A model generated the notes under the pieces. The model was not told the origin of the DNA. It searched no databases and worked only from the letters and a program-made list of their open reading frames with translations. This document shows, in pieces, positions 25,856 to 39,265 of a stretch of DNA of 64,000 bases. The DNA is from Macrotis lagotis (taxonomy: Eukaryota; Chordata; Mammalia; Peramelemorphia; Peramelidae). How positions within the stretch are numbered: position 1 is the stretch's first letter; the number at the start of each line of letters is the position of its first letter. A program made the translations under genes and the position numbers. The stretch lies in the NCBI RefSeq assembly GCF_037893015.1, contig NC_133658.1, forward strand, positions 143,769,982 to 143,833,981. The letters are read 5' to 3'.

Positions 25856-28800
25856 TTAGTAGTATGATTATTAAGCTATATTTTTATATAAGGAACTTTG
25901 AAGTTATAGCTCATTAAGTAAGACAGGCAGGTTTTGACTGCATCTGATGAATTTCCTCAACCAAAAACAGAACAAAAAAATTAGTTACTATAGAAAGGAA
26001 ATGACTTCTCCAAGGAAACACAGAAAATGACCGTCAGAGTTCAAAAGTAAAACCAACTTTTCTGGTTCTCAATAATCATTGTTCTAGTTAGAAGATCCAG
26101 AACTCTCTCTATTGAATCTAGATTGCTTTTCTCAGGTTAATACTAGACTACTCCAGTATCTTTGTCAAGTAATATGCCACTTTTATGCTAACTATGAGGT
26201 GGCATGTAAAACACAGCAGTTAAAACAAGGATTTATAGTGCAGATATCAGACTGTAATAAAATTTCAAGTGAATGCACCAGAATCTCTCCTAAGAATCTT
26301 CCACAAAACAAATAGGACTTAGGACTGAGCTGGAATTTGCTCTTAATTTAAATAATGTAGAACTAAATTGAGGCTATATCACTATCAATGAGATGAAAAT
26401 TCATAGTAATATTGAAATACTTAAGGATTCATTCCTCTTTGACTACTAAAAATTACTGAGCTCTAAAACAAAAAGTAGAGGTTTGAAAAGTGTATACCTC
26501 TGATGAGGATGTCCATGACCCAAACTAAAAAGTGGCCAAGTTCAAGAAGAGAGGATTAAGGGATAAAGAGGGAACATTAAAAGGGAAACTAATTAAGGGA
26601 TTGAGAATACCACAAACCAACCACATTTGACATTTATCGAGGAGGATAGGGGTCTACCCCAATGTGTGCCCTATAACCCTTAACCTCATGAACTCTCCAG
26701 GCATCGCTGATGAAGGAAAAATGTTTAATGTTTGGTAGAGGAATGTTGAGATAGCTCACCTTTGAATAGTCTTACTTGGGGGGAAATGAAGTGAAATGTT
26801 ATAAAGAACAGGTTTTTTCCCTCCCTTGTCATGTAGTTCCTTTCCCACAAGTTTTCATTTATTTAGAAATACTGGGGAATGCACTTAGCTCACATCCTCA
26901 CAAGCACCTACCGCTTCATCTCCTTTAGGATGCCATGTGAAACTTGGCTTTAACTCACAACAAATTAGGCCCAGTGTGTGGTGGTGCCTAGAAGAAGAAG
27001 GAGTCGATGAGAAACAGCTGCTGACCACACCTTGCAAGCAGTGATTATATGAGAATAATAGTATGAGACTGTATTTATATAGCATCTTTCACTCATGGAG
27101 CTTTATAAAGAACAGATTCTTTATCCTGCCAATATAAAACTAGTCAAAGTTAATTATGTGGATAGATTTCCTTCTTGCAATAGTTAATATTCATTTCCTT
27201 AGATATCCACAAAAATTTTGGCTCTTGCAACTGGCTATTTCTATACTGCTAACTTACTCATTTATCTTCGTTCATCAAAATTTTAACCTAAAACATTAAA
27301 TGATAGCTGGAAACTGCATTAAGTTAGTGACTTGCCTTAGCTCTAGGAAGCTCTGTTTTATTTTCAACCTCTTTTCTGTAAAGTAGCTTCTTTTTTTATT
27401 TGCTGTGTTTGTGACTTCATATTTTATTTGCTCTGAAAATAATTTTGGCATGTTCATCTCATTCTTACAATCTTTACTACTGTGGTTATCTCTTTAAAAA
27501 TCTGTTTTGGTTTTGAAAATTACATGTTGGATTTATTATATGCTTAAAAGGAAAAGCAAACTATATCTAATAGAAATTCTCAATTTCATGTACAATCTTC
27601 TTTTTCTATTCTGCTCTGTATATGGAAATAGTCATTCAACTTGGCATTTATTAAGTTTGAAATAAATAAAATGAAAAAATCTGCTTCATTGTATTTACAA
27701 ATGACAAACTCTATTGTTTTGTGCATAGACCCTGTATAGTTTTTCACATGACAAGTTTTTAATGAATGTTATCTCTATTTCTTTGTAATTGTTTTTTTTT
27801 TGAGTTTCTTCTATTGTCTTCTCATCGACAAGATATTCCTAGTTTTCTCTCCAGTCTCCACAAGTTGACTTCAGCATGTCTTTTTTCCCACCTTCTTAAA
27901 CTTTTCATCACCCTATCACCACCAATTTCTCATTCTGGCCCATCAAACCTTTGTTGCTACCACCTCTCAGGTATAATAGTAATTTTAATGTAATAGTAGT
28001 TAATCATTTAATATAGTTTTAATTTCTTGATATTCCATTAATCTTTTTTCCTCACATCTTACCCCACCTAATTGTGAACTGACTTTCCCTTCTAACAACT
28101 TTTGTATGGTGTCTTTTGGTTAGAATTTTAAAGCATCTTAGATCTGGACAGGATCTTAAGACAACTTTAGTTATCTGCTTTACAATCTTATTGTCCATTT
28201 TATACTTGTTTTGTAGATGAGATAACTGAGGCTCATGACTTGCCTACAATTTAATATACTTATTAGTGGTCTGAGGTATTCCTTTAGCCATATCCTTACT
28301 AATACTTCCTCTAATCAGGTTAAATAGAAAAAAAAATCAATACATAAAAGTTCAAGGATAGAGTGAAACTGAAAGCCTATAAGCATTTCCCAAGCATTGC
28401 TTCCTGACCTGATCATATTCCTTTACTTTATTATACAAAGGGTTGTGGTCATGATTCAACTGATTGGTCCTGATACAGAAGTGTGGAATCACAGTGGTAA
28501 GAGCTATGACCTAGGCTAGATTTTTCTATTTTAGTTCTGATTTTTCTATTGACTTTTTATATACCAACTTCGATATTCTTTTGGGCCTTAATTTTTTGCT
28601 TCTGTAAATTTAGATGATCAGACTAGATAAAGTTTAGGCTTTTATTAGTGCTAACATTTTATGGCTTTCAATTCTCTCTCCTTAATTCTTTTCAATAAAT
28701 ATGGTGTCATTTTATAAAAGTAGTTTGATATTCCAAACTATAACAAAGAATCATTGCTATAAGAAATTGAATTCTGGTTATAGTGTTATTTAACAAGGAG

Positions 28801-28949
28801 GAAAAGGATTGGAAGCAAAGAAGATATCATCTCTTACAGAATGACATCCAGATCTTTCACATTTCCATTTCTTTTCTTATGCTTTCTTGAAAGATCCACA
28901 GAGAGACTACAGTTCTGAACATGGAATCAAGAAGACCAGGGCACAAATC

Positions 28950-29095
28950 TTATATCATATATTTACTGTATGAAACTGAGCACATCAACTATCTTCTCTG
29001 AGTCTCAGTTTCCTTGTCTGTAAAATGGGAGTAATAATAGTATCTACCTCACCAAGTGGCTATGAGAATCAAATGTATACCATATGTATGCCATC
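28950..29095 (+). mobile_element. MIR SINE fragment
   Basis: ctcagtttccttgtctgtaa, aatgggagtaataatagtat and gagaatcaaatgt. Confidence 0.7.
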
Positions 29096-29324
29096 ATTAT
29101 CTTAATCTTCTTACTTTCCAAATTTATTATATTCATTTTTCTCTCAAAATCTTCCTGTAAACTTCTTCAGTTCTATTTTACTTTTTACCAGAAAAAAAAA
29201 AGATTGGACAAAGGATCTTAGATCTCTGAAGGAACTGACAAATCTAGAATTCCATAGTTTTATGATCAATTTTTTCATTCAATAAGACTTTGTTAGGGGC
29301 CTAATTTGTCCACCTATGTACCTT

Positions 29325-29545
29325 GGCAGCTAGACAGTACAATAGATAAAACATCGAGTTATAAAGACCTAAATTCAAATCTTGCCTCAGACACTTAGAA
29401 GATAACTATGGGAGCTGGGCAAGTCATTTAATCTTCTTTGCCTCTGTTTCCTTACCTATAACATGAGCTGGAGAAGGAAATGGCACTCCAATAGCTTTGT
29501 CAAGAAAATCCCAAATGGGACTGAGTCCACTGAAAAACAACATTA
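29325..29545 (+). mobile_element. Mar1-type marsupial CORE-SINE
   Basis: ggcagctagacagtacaata through catgagctggagaaggaaat to cccaaatgggactgag. Confidence 0.75.
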
Positions 29546-29809
29546 TTCAACTAATTATTATTATTCACACCTAGTATGTACTATAAAACAGATGCACTGT
29601 AAAACAAAGATGCATAAGACTCTTCATTCTTGCTCTTAAGAAAAAAATGAGCTAATAAGGAAGATGAGGCAAATAACTAATATAAGACAACATATGAAAG
29701 CTAGAAGGTGTTATAGAAGTCCAGAAGAGAACTGCCAAAAAGCATAAATTGAGAATAACATTATGCATTTCATCATGTCAGTCATTAAGTGGGGAATAGA
29801 AAAAATTAC

Positions 29810-30400
29810 ACATAGGCTTTGCTTTCTTGAAGTTTACAATCTTGTAGGTGTCATAGAGGAGGTAGCTTTTGAGAGAATTCTTAAAAGATGGCTAGGGTTT
29901 TTTTTTATGGTTAGGATTTTGATGGCTGGAAAAGTAAAAGCATGATTGAAGAAATGAATATGAACATGAGAAAGTGTTTGGGGAAAACTAAACAGAGCTA
30001 CCTTTATTTCAGTGGGCTGACGAATATGCTTGGAAAAATTATGGGAGGTGTACTCTATTGGAAAGATCCTTTGGAGCTTTATCAGATAAGGGGATTGCAG
30101 GAATTCAAATCTATAGGTTGTTTTTTGTTTGTTTGTTATTTTTTAGCAAGTACATTTTAATGAGCTAAAATCTGGCTTACTGAATAGGGCAGTGACAAAG
30201 TTAGTCCTGCACTACAGGAAAATCACTGGCACTTGTATAAAGGATGAATTAGAAAGAAGAGAAACATGATCTGGGAGATCAATTAGAAAGTATTACAAGA
30301 GTCCAGTCAAGAGATGAAGAGGTCCCAGATTAAAGCAATGGCCATGTGAACAGAGACGAGTCAGATGTGAGAGATACTGGGGTGTTAGAAACTTCCATAT
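29810..30400. repeat. Purine-rich ancient interspersed repeat, copy 3
   Basis: Left part only: aggtagcttttgagagaatt, gaatagggcagtgacaaagt and tacaagagtccagtcaagag. Confidence 0.45.
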
Positions 30401-30478
30401 TTTGGCAACTGGCATTTATTGCTCTTTAGAACTGGACTTATGCTATCTATCACTCTAATTCTTTCCAAATAGTCTTTG

Positions 30479-30641
30479 TGGGGGTGGCTAGGTAGCACAG
30501 TGGATAGAGCACCGGCCCTGGAGTCAGAAGTACCTGAGTTCAAATCAGGCCTCAGACACTTAATAATTACCTAGCTGTGTGACCTTGGGCAAGTCATTTA
30601 ACCCCATTGCCTTACAAAAACCTAAAAAATAAAAAATAAAC
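30479..30641 (+). mobile_element. Marsupial tRNA/MIR-type SINE
   Basis: Full length; ccaaatagtctttg before and ccaaaatagtccttg after form a near-perfect target-site duplication. Confidence 0.9.
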
Positions 30642-31189
30642 CAAAATAGTCCTTGATTCATTCATATTAAGACTTGCTGTTTCTTATATTTAACAATCAA
30701 TCTCCTGTCTCTGTAGCTTTATGCTGTCCATTTCCCTCAATTTAAAAATGCTTTTCCTCTCAACCTTTAAACTTGTAGAATGCCCGGTTTCCTTTAACAC
30801 TGACTTCAAGAGCCACTTCCTCCAGTTTGTGAAGTACTTTAAATGCTAAATGAGTCTATACTTTAATCTAGAGGCAGTATAACAGAACAAGAGTAAAAAC
30901 AAGGTATTTTATGGCAACACCTTGGTTTCTGAAGTGGAATATGATGCAGTTAAGCCCATTCCTTATAAGGTTGCCTTCCATATACTCTGTCACAGCCAAA
31001 TCCAGACATAATTCTTGTGATGTCACTGTTCTCTACAAGAGACAAGGATAAACTTAAGCCCAAGAAGGAGCAAGGAAGAGAGAGAAAGAGTTACATTCTT
31101 GTAACTTTAAATATATTAAGTAACTTGTTTCTACTGAGGATCAATTAAAAAATAAAAATTATAATGTTTTAGGGAAAAAAGAAAGAAGG

Positions 31190-31310
31190 ATAAATAACAA
31201 CAATGATTTTGTTATAATATACATGTTTTCTCTCTCATTAGAATCTAAGTGCTTTGAGGTCAGGGACAGTTTTTCTATTTCTTTTGCAACAGATACTGGC
31301 CAATAAATGG
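31190..31310 (+). mobile_element. L2 LINE 3' terminus
   Basis: gaatctaagtgctttgaggt and cagggacagtttttct followed by aataaatgg. Short. Confidence 0.55.
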
Positions 31311-31864
31311 TCCAGCCCTTTGAGTATGAGTATGAATTAGGTTCCACCTAAAGCCAGTTCAAATACAGGCTTAGAGAAGATGCATTTGGAATATGTGATG
31401 GTAGATAATAGAATTACTCTGCCTTCCCTGTCAAAATGCAAACCAGTATTTTGTGACTATAACTGTGTTAAAATGAAAAGCCTTTTAATTACCTGCTAAG
31501 CCAGAAGTGACTGTATATACAAAAGGCATGAAAAGATGAAATCTCTATCTTTCTTCCTGATGGTGTTCAACTGGGGGGGGAGAAATTTGCAGCCTCTGAG
31601 TGGAACTGAGGGTACAAAAAACACTGGCAGCTGAATGAATATGTGACTATGAATAAGGGGGAGGGAGTTGAGGATGATACTAAAGTTATCAAGGGCTTGA
31701 AAGGAAAGAGAATGGTTCCCTCAACAGGAAGAAGGAAATTTGGAAATTAATATTTTACTGATGCTAGAGCACTGTTATACTTCACTCTCACTATATGACT
31801 GATACATCCCTTTTTTCTTTTCTTTTTTAATAAGATTATTTTAGGCTCTAGTGTTCTTTGTTCT

Positions 31865-32010
31865 AGTTGTTTGTTTTTATGTGCCAACTCCCTTTGTAAC
31901 ATGTAAGCTCCATAAAGGCAATGGTAGCATCTTATCCTCTATAAGTGAAATTGCACAATGACTTGGAATTAGTTGGTGCTTCATAAAATATCTGTGGAAT
32001 GAATGTTATA
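31865..32010 (+). mobile_element. L2 LINE 3' terminus
   Basis: gtaagctccataaaggcaat, then ttggtgcttcataaaatat, then gaatgaatg: the L2 end pattern. Confidence 0.6.
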
Positions 32011-32442
32011 GTTGATATTCAGAATTATTCATGGACTCATAGATTTAAAGCTAGAAAAGACCTTGGAAGTCATTTCATCTAACCTCTCATTTTACAGTTA
32101 AGGAAAATGAGGTGCATAGCAGTGACTTGCCAGGGACACAGAGGCAATAAATGAGAGCCGAGATTGAAATCCATGTCTTGTGTCTGCAATAAAACTTTTT
32201 CCATTCTACCTAATATGTCTGTGTTAAGCCACCAAATGACAGATTATCAATTAGAACAATACTACCAACAAAAATAAAATCTACCCATTTGCAAATGTCT
32301 GCTATTGCTCCCTTTATTGAGCCAATAGTAATCACAAAAAATAAATTGTACATCCACCTCATTTTTCAGTCATGCATATCTTTGATCATTTCTTTTATTC
32401 TACTTCTAACTGGGTAAATTATTACTGCTGGCAATTACAGTT

Positions 32443-32660
32443 AGTGGCACAGAGGATAGAGTGCTGGGTCTGGAGTCAGGAAGACCTGAGTTTAAATTTG
32501 ATCTCAAACATTGTGACCCTAGGCAAGTCACCTCACTCCTGGTTGCCTCAGTTTCTTCAATTGTAAAATGGGATTGTTGCAAGGATCAAATGAGATAAAA
32601 TACTGTGAAGTACTTAGTACAGTGTCTGGTTCATGGCAAGTACTATAAAAAATGATTATT
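32443..32660 (+). mobile_element. MIR/THER-type SINE, near full length
   Basis: agtggcacagaggatagagt, cctgagtttaaatttgatct, gttgcctcagtttcttcaat, gcaaggatcaaatgagataa to the ATT-rich end. Confidence 0.75.
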
Positions 32661-34738
32661 ATTATTACAGTCAGCTTCTAATCATCATAGACCTTTCTAT
32701 TGTCTTAGTTTTCTCTTTCATTCTTCCAGTTCTTCTTTCATTCATTCCAATCTTCAGGCCTAATTCAGAATATTATCTCAGTATTCTGGCTTTCCTCTTA
32801 GGCTTGGCTTTCCTCTTAAGGCTTTTCCTTAAACCATCCTCTCCTAATTGCTGCTGCTCTTACCTTCCTCAAAACAAATGGCAATGAATGATAACAAATG
32901 TGGGAAGTTTCAGAGACAAATCAAGTGGAAAGGTCCCACCATCCCTAGAATGCAACAACAACAAAGCAGATCTGAATGGATCTTCAATATTATTTCCACT
33001 GATAAACTGCATCCATTTCTGATGCTGGACATTTGAAGGCACCAAGGACTTTCAATAGTGGGAACTTTCTTTTCTGGGTCTTTCTTAGCTGCAGCTGCTG
33101 AGGAGCTGTGGCACCTCCAGCTGCTGCCCAGGATGATGGTTTTGGGACCTGGGTCTGGACAACTCTGTGAGATTAGGAACCAGAGTGACCAATGAACCCT
33201 GAGTCATGGGCCATGAGATCTGGATTGTATTCCCTATGGCTTTACCCGAGGTACATCACCTTTTCTGGCAGGCCATCAGCTTCCTTTCCTGGAAAATAGA
33301 TTGGATAGAATTCAATTCAATTCAACACATATTTATTCAGCACCTACTCTATGAAAAGCATTGGGAATACAAGGAAAAATATGGAAACCAAATCTTATTC
33401 TCTAAAAGCTTACCTTCTAGAAAGTTGTAAGGAGCCCTCATAGAGAATACCCACAGAACTTCCCTTCCTGCTTCTAGCCCAGAGACTGGGTATTTGGGGG
33501 ATAATGAAACCCCTAACTGGTTTTGACTGGCCATCTGCCTGTCCTGTACATAATTTATATTGTACATCGAATACCTTCCTACTTTCCCCTTTTGGAAGAT
33601 TTCAGACATGAGACAAAACTTAAGCTCTAAGGAAATCGTCTCCAGGGCACTGGGGTGGAAGAATAATGAATCAAAGAAAGTGAGAAAAGGAAGCCTAATC
33701 CCTCTCATTAGAGGCCAAGATCTCCTAGGACTGAACCTGGTCAGGATCATGTGCCCAAGTCCAATATAGAGGGGCCCTTTAGTGGAGCAGGGAAAGAAAA
33801 ACTGCACTAGCTTCTGAGGGTCTAATAGGGGTTTTTGTTTTTAGAGTCATAAGATGCCTTTAAGGTTAAACATTCCATGAATATAGGAGGTAAAATTTTG
33901 CAATGGAATGATCAGGGAAAGGTTCATGAAGTAGGTGACTGGAATTTGCAAAGATGATGAAATCAGAGGAGCAAGTACAGCCCTGCTCTCTCATAGAACT
34001 ACTCCAGGAAATATCAAGGGAAAGGACAAAATGTTTTTTCCAGCCAAGGTCAGCTCAGAGAAATAACCAAAAGCAAAAAGCAAAAAGCTCACAGAAATAG
34101 CTAAAACCCCTCAGGAGGGGGTTTATCCAGGAAAGCTCATGTAGAAACATTCCAGTCATGAGTCTGGGGTCTACACTTGTGTACCCAAGGGAGGGAGCAC
34201 AGATCAGAGGTGGGCCTGCAGTTATCAGGCATCACTTGTACCCTAAACCACAGACTAGGACTGGCACCTGTCTACTTTATCTTCAGTCAGAGGTGAACTT
34301 GAAGCTATGTTGTCCAGACCCCGAAAGCCTTTAAAGCTAAAGAGGGTAGACCTCAGACTGTAGCCTAGATCAGATTACTTAGAGCATTGAAAGTTCTCAT
34401 CTCATTGACCTGAGCCATCCCTGAGTCCTTTGAAGAACACAAAACTCAAGTCACAGGGGAAACAATGAAAGAAATCTAGATATGATAGAATAGATCTGGA
34501 CTAAACAAGACTTCACCATTCCTTCCAGAAGTATGTTAAATCTGGATGTAACAGTCCTAATTTAGGTCATCAGGCTAGAAAAATGAGTAAACAAAAGAAA
34601 TTTTATGGTTCTAGGGACCTTCAAGATATGAATTTAGGAAAAGAAAAAATTCTACAGCATTGCAAGCAAAGAATCAAATAAAAACTAAGCTTGGCCACAA
34701 GGTCAATTAGAATTTCTAGAAGAAATGGGGTATTTTTT

Positions 34739-34889
34739 TTTTTTAGGGTTTTGCAAGGCAAATGGGGTTAAGTGGCTTGCCGAAGGCCACACAGCTAGGT
34801 AATTATTAAGTGTCTGAGACCGGATTTGAACCCAGGAGCTCCTGACTCCAAGGCCGGTACTTTATCCACTACGCCACCTAGCTGCCCCT
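34739..34889 (-). mobile_element. Marsupial tRNA/MIR-type SINE, young
   Basis: Complement copy from the T run to ctagctgcccct, flanked by an exact 18-base repeat agaaatggggtatttttt (34721-34738 and 34890-34907). It inserted into the L1 ORF1 piece. Confidence 0.92.
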
Positions 34890-35076
34890 AGAAATGGGGT
34901 ATTTTTTAAAAATTACATTGAAAAGAAGAAGAAATAATTAGAAAAGAAATGAGACTTCTAGTAAAAAGACCTGAAAGGAGCATTGTAATACAAGAAGTGC
35001 ATTACCCTAAGTAAAAGGCTCCCTGAAAATTAGAATTGACTAAACAAAAATCAATGATGCCATGGGACAAGAACAA

Positions 35077-35224
35077 TTTTTTTTTTTTTTTTTAGTTTTT
35101 GCAAGGCAATGGGGCTTGCCCAAGGCCACACAACTAGGTAATTATTGTCTGAGGCTGGATTTGAACTCAGGCAGCGCTGATTCCAGGGCTGGTGCTCTAT
35201 CCACTGCTCCACCTAGCTGCCCCC
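35077..35224 (-). mobile_element. Marsupial tRNA/MIR-type SINE
   Basis: Complement copy with a 17-T run and ctagctgcccc. Flanked by acaagaacaa at 35067-35076 and 35225-35234. Inside the L1 ORF1 piece. Confidence 0.92.
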
Positions 35225-35277
35225 ACAAGAACAAATATTAAAACAAAGATGAAAAAAACTTGGGAAAGGATAAGGTT

Positions 35278-35514
35278 TGTTGTTATTCACTTGTTTTTCA
35301 TTTGTAAACTCACTTGGGACTTTCTTTGCAAAGATATTAGAGTATTTACCATTTCTTTTTCCAAGTCATTTTTCCAAATAAGGAACTGAGGCAAACAGGG
35401 TGAAGTGAGTTGCCTATGTTCCCACAGCTGGAAGGTGTCTGAGACCAAGCTCACAAAGATGAGTTTTCTTTACTCCAGGTGGGACCCACTATCCCCTGTA
35501 CCAACTAGTTGCTT
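35278..35514 (-). mobile_element. Mar1-type marsupial CORE-SINE
   Basis: Complement copy from tgttgttattcactt through aaggaactgaggcaaacagg to ccaactagttgct. Confidence 0.7.
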
Positions 35515-35619
35515 AACTAAAATAGTTATCAAAATGTATTTATTTTAAAGTTCACTCCTCTCTCACCACTTATTTCTTTAGAGAAAGGGTACAAAATTCA
35601 AAGAGAGGAAAACATATAA

Positions 35620-37065
35620 GAGGATATGAAGGAGGGAAATAGCCAAATTAATATTCATAACCATAAAAGAGGTGGCTTTGAGATGAGCTTTGAAGAATGT
35701 ATAGTAGCTAAAAAGAAATAAATGAGGAAAGGGAAGAAGATAGCTTAAACACAGAGAATGAAATGAAAATCCTCAGATGTAGGAAAGTGAGAGATGTTTA
35801 GAGAACAATGAATAATTTGGTTCCTTAGAATGCAGTATGCATGCCAGGGAGTAATGTGAGATAAAACTAGACATATATAATGCAGTCTGATCTTAGAGGA
35901 TTTTAAATGCTAAACTAAGGAATTCAGATTTATGCAGTGAGTAATAGGGAGCCTTTGAAAGTTTTCAAACAAGAGTGATATCATCAGACCTATTTATTAT
36001 AATGAAGATTAACCTAACCAGAGTGTGTAGAACCAAGTGGAAGGAAACCTAGAGGGAGATAAGGATATCATTTTTGTACCACAATTTCCATAGTTCTTCT
36101 AAGATATAATCAGTAACAAAAGAAATCAAAAGGAGGAATTGATTAAAATGTCACTTGGAAGATGTGATAAATAATTGAATCTACTGAGGACTGAGGGAGA
36201 AAAAGATCACTTTTAGAGGGTGCAATGGAAGGATAAGAAAAAGTAAGGTAGGGACCCTGGAGTAATGAGCCTGAGGAATGGGTATATGTGGGACTCTGTA
36301 GAGAGGAGTGGTCAGGAAAGGAAGCATTGATCTAGCCATCCACAGCTCAGAATCAAAGGGATTTGGGAGCCATAGGGTGGGTGCCCCACCTTTCCTAATA
36401 AGAAAAGTAATGCTGATTTGAGAAAGAAGTGGAAAGAGGAGTTCAGGATACTGAGGTAGACAGGACCTAGGGCAGGGGTCCAAGTCTTAGTTTTGCCAGG
36501 TAGTAATAATAATTAATAATAATGGCTAACATTTATTTCATGCCTACCATGCTACAAGCATTTTACAAGAATTATCTCATTTGATCCCCTCAACAACCCT
36601 GGGAGAATTTTGAGCATGAAGAAGTTAAAAGGAAGAACAGGTTTGGAGGAAAGTTGATGGTTTAAACATACTGTGTTTGATGTATGGGAAGCAGACATTT
36701 GCAAATTTGAGTCTGTAGCTAGAAGAGAAGTAGAGAATGGAGAATCAATCATCCACACAGATGGGGCCATCGAGGTCATGGGAGTGAGAAAGGTTACCTT
36801 AGGAGAGATTATAAAGAGAGTAGTGAAGCCAGGGAAGGTGACTGAAAAGAACTAGAGGAAAGACAAGACAGTGCATTGTCACAAGAGTCAAAGAAAATAT
36901 GAATATCAAAAAGAAGAGATCCTCAAGCCACAGTGTCCCATGTTGCAGAGCAACTAAAGAGGGTAAGAACTGAGAATAAGCCTTTGGATTTGTTGAGTAA
37001 CTCACTGGTGACTTAAAATAATTATTTTTATAAAGCAGTTGGAACAGAAACCAAATTGTGAAGGA
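35620..37065. repeat. Purine-rich ancient interspersed repeat, copy 4, split by a MIR
   Basis: gaggtggctttgagatgagc, aataatttggttccttagaa, taatagggagcctttgaaag, then after the MIR gccatcgaggtcatgggagt and cctttggatttgttgagtaa with actggtgacttaaaat. Confidence 0.6.
36505..36608 (-). mobile_element. MIR SINE fragment
   Basis: taataatggctaacatttat to ctcaacaaccctgggagaa; interrupts a purine-rich repeat. Confidence 0.7.
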
Positions 37066-37484
37066 TTAAAAAATTAGTATAGAGAAGTATAGTAGAAATG
37101 GCACCAAGTCAGGCTCAGTCATCTGTAAGCCATGTTACCAATCATAAACCCTCTATTTTGTTCTGTTTCCTTGAATATAAAATGAATTGGTGTAACTAAA
37201 ACAATTCATAAACCTTAAAGTCCTATATAAAAATGATTTTGGGGGAATTGGAATAAAATGAAGTTTCAGACTCCATCAACTGTTGTAACCTCTCCACATA
37301 AAGATGGTCTAAGAAGGGAAAGACCCGTGAGTCAGACTCCCAATAAAGGAATATAAATTGCTTTTACTAGAAATTTGGTGGTGAAAGGAAGAGATAGGAT
37401 TATAACCTGAAGAGGATGCAGGTGGAAGAAAAGGTGGTTTAGGGTTGAGAAGACCTAAATGAGGCAGATAGAAGACTGCCCACT

Positions 37485-37640
37485 TGAGTTCAAATCAATT
37501 AACCTCTCTCAGCCTCAGTTTCTTCTTCCATATAATGGTAGCAATAATACTCCTCTCAGGAATGTTGTGAGGATCAAATGAGACAATATCTGTGTAGCAT
37601 TTTTCAAACCTCCGAGTCTATTTAAATGCTAGATTTTATT
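37485..37640 (+). mobile_element. MIR SINE fragment
   Basis: ttgagttcaaatcaattaac, ctcagcctcagtttcttctt, tgttgtgaggatcaaatgag. Confidence 0.7.
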
Positions 37641-38419
37641 AGACTGCCTTAATTTCATGTACAAGGAAACAGATTGGGGAATAATATGTCACTTACCCAG
37701 AGTCACAGAGGCAAGTAGCCTTAGAGATGCTTCCTGAGCCTGTTCTTTCCACTAGACCATGTGTATGTAAGTAGAGGAGGGAAGGTGTCAATAGATTAAA
37801 ATAGAAAATGCAGGGAGATTGTGGTGAATTAAAGGGTCCTAAGGAACAAGATGAAGGATAAAAGCAGAGCATTCACATACTGACTTCACTGCTATATGAA
37901 ACCATGTGCCCACTCCTACTCTGAAGAAGAAATCCATTCCCAGTCACATGAGAAAAGATCAACCTTGGCAGATAATATGGATGGCATGTGAGAATTGGGG
38001 AAAAGTCAGAAGCCTAGTTCTTACCTCAAGAAGAGCAAGTTATTTTATCTCTAAGGTCTCAGTTGTTTCATCAGCAAAATGGGAATAATAATAAGGATGC
38101 TTGCATGCCCACTTCACAATGTTGTGAGAAGACTTCTTGGACAACTTTTAGGGACTAGAGAAACAGGAGTTGTGATGACCCCAACAAAATAAAAAAAACC
38201 TTATAAATGACAAACAGTGACTACTTTTATATCTGTTGTATCTCAATGAAGTAAGCTAGGTAAGGGAACATCTTTTTTATTTTTAATTGGATCCTTGAAG
38301 TTTTGAAACTCCACTAAAGTCCAAATCTGGCAGGTCCTACTAAAATATAAAGGAAAAGGGTAGTGAACAGTATCATCTGAGGACAGGCTTATCTAAGTGA
38401 GGTGGGAAAAGGGAAGAGA

Positions 38420-38610
38420 CTAAGCATTTATATAGTGCCAGAAACCTTGTGAGACAGGCATTAATATCCCTATTTTATAGTTGGGGAAACTGAGGCAAAC
38501 AGGGGTTAAATGACTTGCCAAGGAGGGTAGTGTCTAAAGGTGGAATTGAACTTGGATCTTCCTGACCTTAGCCTATCACTTTAAACCACTATACTACCTA
38601 GCTACATTGC
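38420..38610 (-). mobile_element. MIR SINE
   Basis: gcatttatatagtgccagaa, ggggaaactgaggcaaacag, ccactatactacctagctac. Confidence 0.7.
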
Positions 38611-38644
38611 TAGATAAGGAAGGCTAATTACCAGATTAAACAGG

Positions 38645-38822
38645 TTCAATATGAACTCCTTGAGGGGAGTAACCTTTTTTTTTATTTTAGTATTCTCCAA
38701 TGTCCAGGACACTACCATTAGGCATTACTAATCTTTCAGGGTTGTTGTGAGGATTGAATGAAATGGTATTTATAATGGTGCTAAATAAATTCAGCTATTA
38801 TTACTATTAATTATTGTCATCA
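38645..38822 (+). mobile_element. L2 terminus followed by a MIR tail
   Basis: gaactccttgaggggagtaa marks L2; from 38738 gttgttgtgaggattgaatg marks the 3' part of a MIR. Confidence 0.5.
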
Positions 38823-39265
38823 GACAAGATCAAGGATTACACTCCTACCCTTGGTCCTGTCCACTTTAGCCCACCATCCATATCCCTCTTTCCATCTCTT
38901 TCTCAGAAACTGATAATTAAATCAGCACCATCTTTTCTTTTGTGAAAGATGGGGATAATCTATTACCCTGTGCTTCCCAAATCCCTTTGATTCTGAGGCA
39001 GAGGCTAGGTGGAGGCTCCCTCCACTGACCACCCTCTGTACAGCCTCCCTGCCTGCCCATTCTTCATTCTCATCTTTCCAGGATCCCTACCAGGCATTTT
39101 CTTGCCCTTCCATTGGGCCCTCTGGAATCCTGCTTATTATTAATAACAAAAAAGTCCTTTCTATTAGACCTGTGCAGTCCCTTTAAAAAATATATATGTC
39201 TATGCATGTACACATGATATCTGGATGCCTATATTCACATATGTATACATGCTTGCAATTGTTTT

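Larger units (their letters stand above)
33960..35265 (+). mobile_element. L1 LINE fragment: 5' UTR and start of ORF1, split by two SINEs
   Basis: After a presumed 5' UTR comes an ORF1-like start, aaaATGAGTAAACAAAAG near 34587. A lysine-rich stretch follows, with phrases typical of marsupial L1 ORF1 such as ggctccctgaaaattagaat and ggacaagaaca. The frame is broken early (a stop about 33 codons in). SINEs inserted at 34739 and 35077 interrupt it. The left limit of the 5' UTR is uncertain. Confidence 0.65.

Noticed and set aside
33349-33807. 152-codon open frame on the minus strand
   Set aside because: No recognisable domain; it overlaps another frame on the opposite strand and borders repeat-like sequence and the L1 5' region.
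36181-36483. 100-codon proline/leucine-rich open frame on the minus strand
   Set aside because: It is the complement of the purine-rich ancient repeat, whose composition keeps that frame open.
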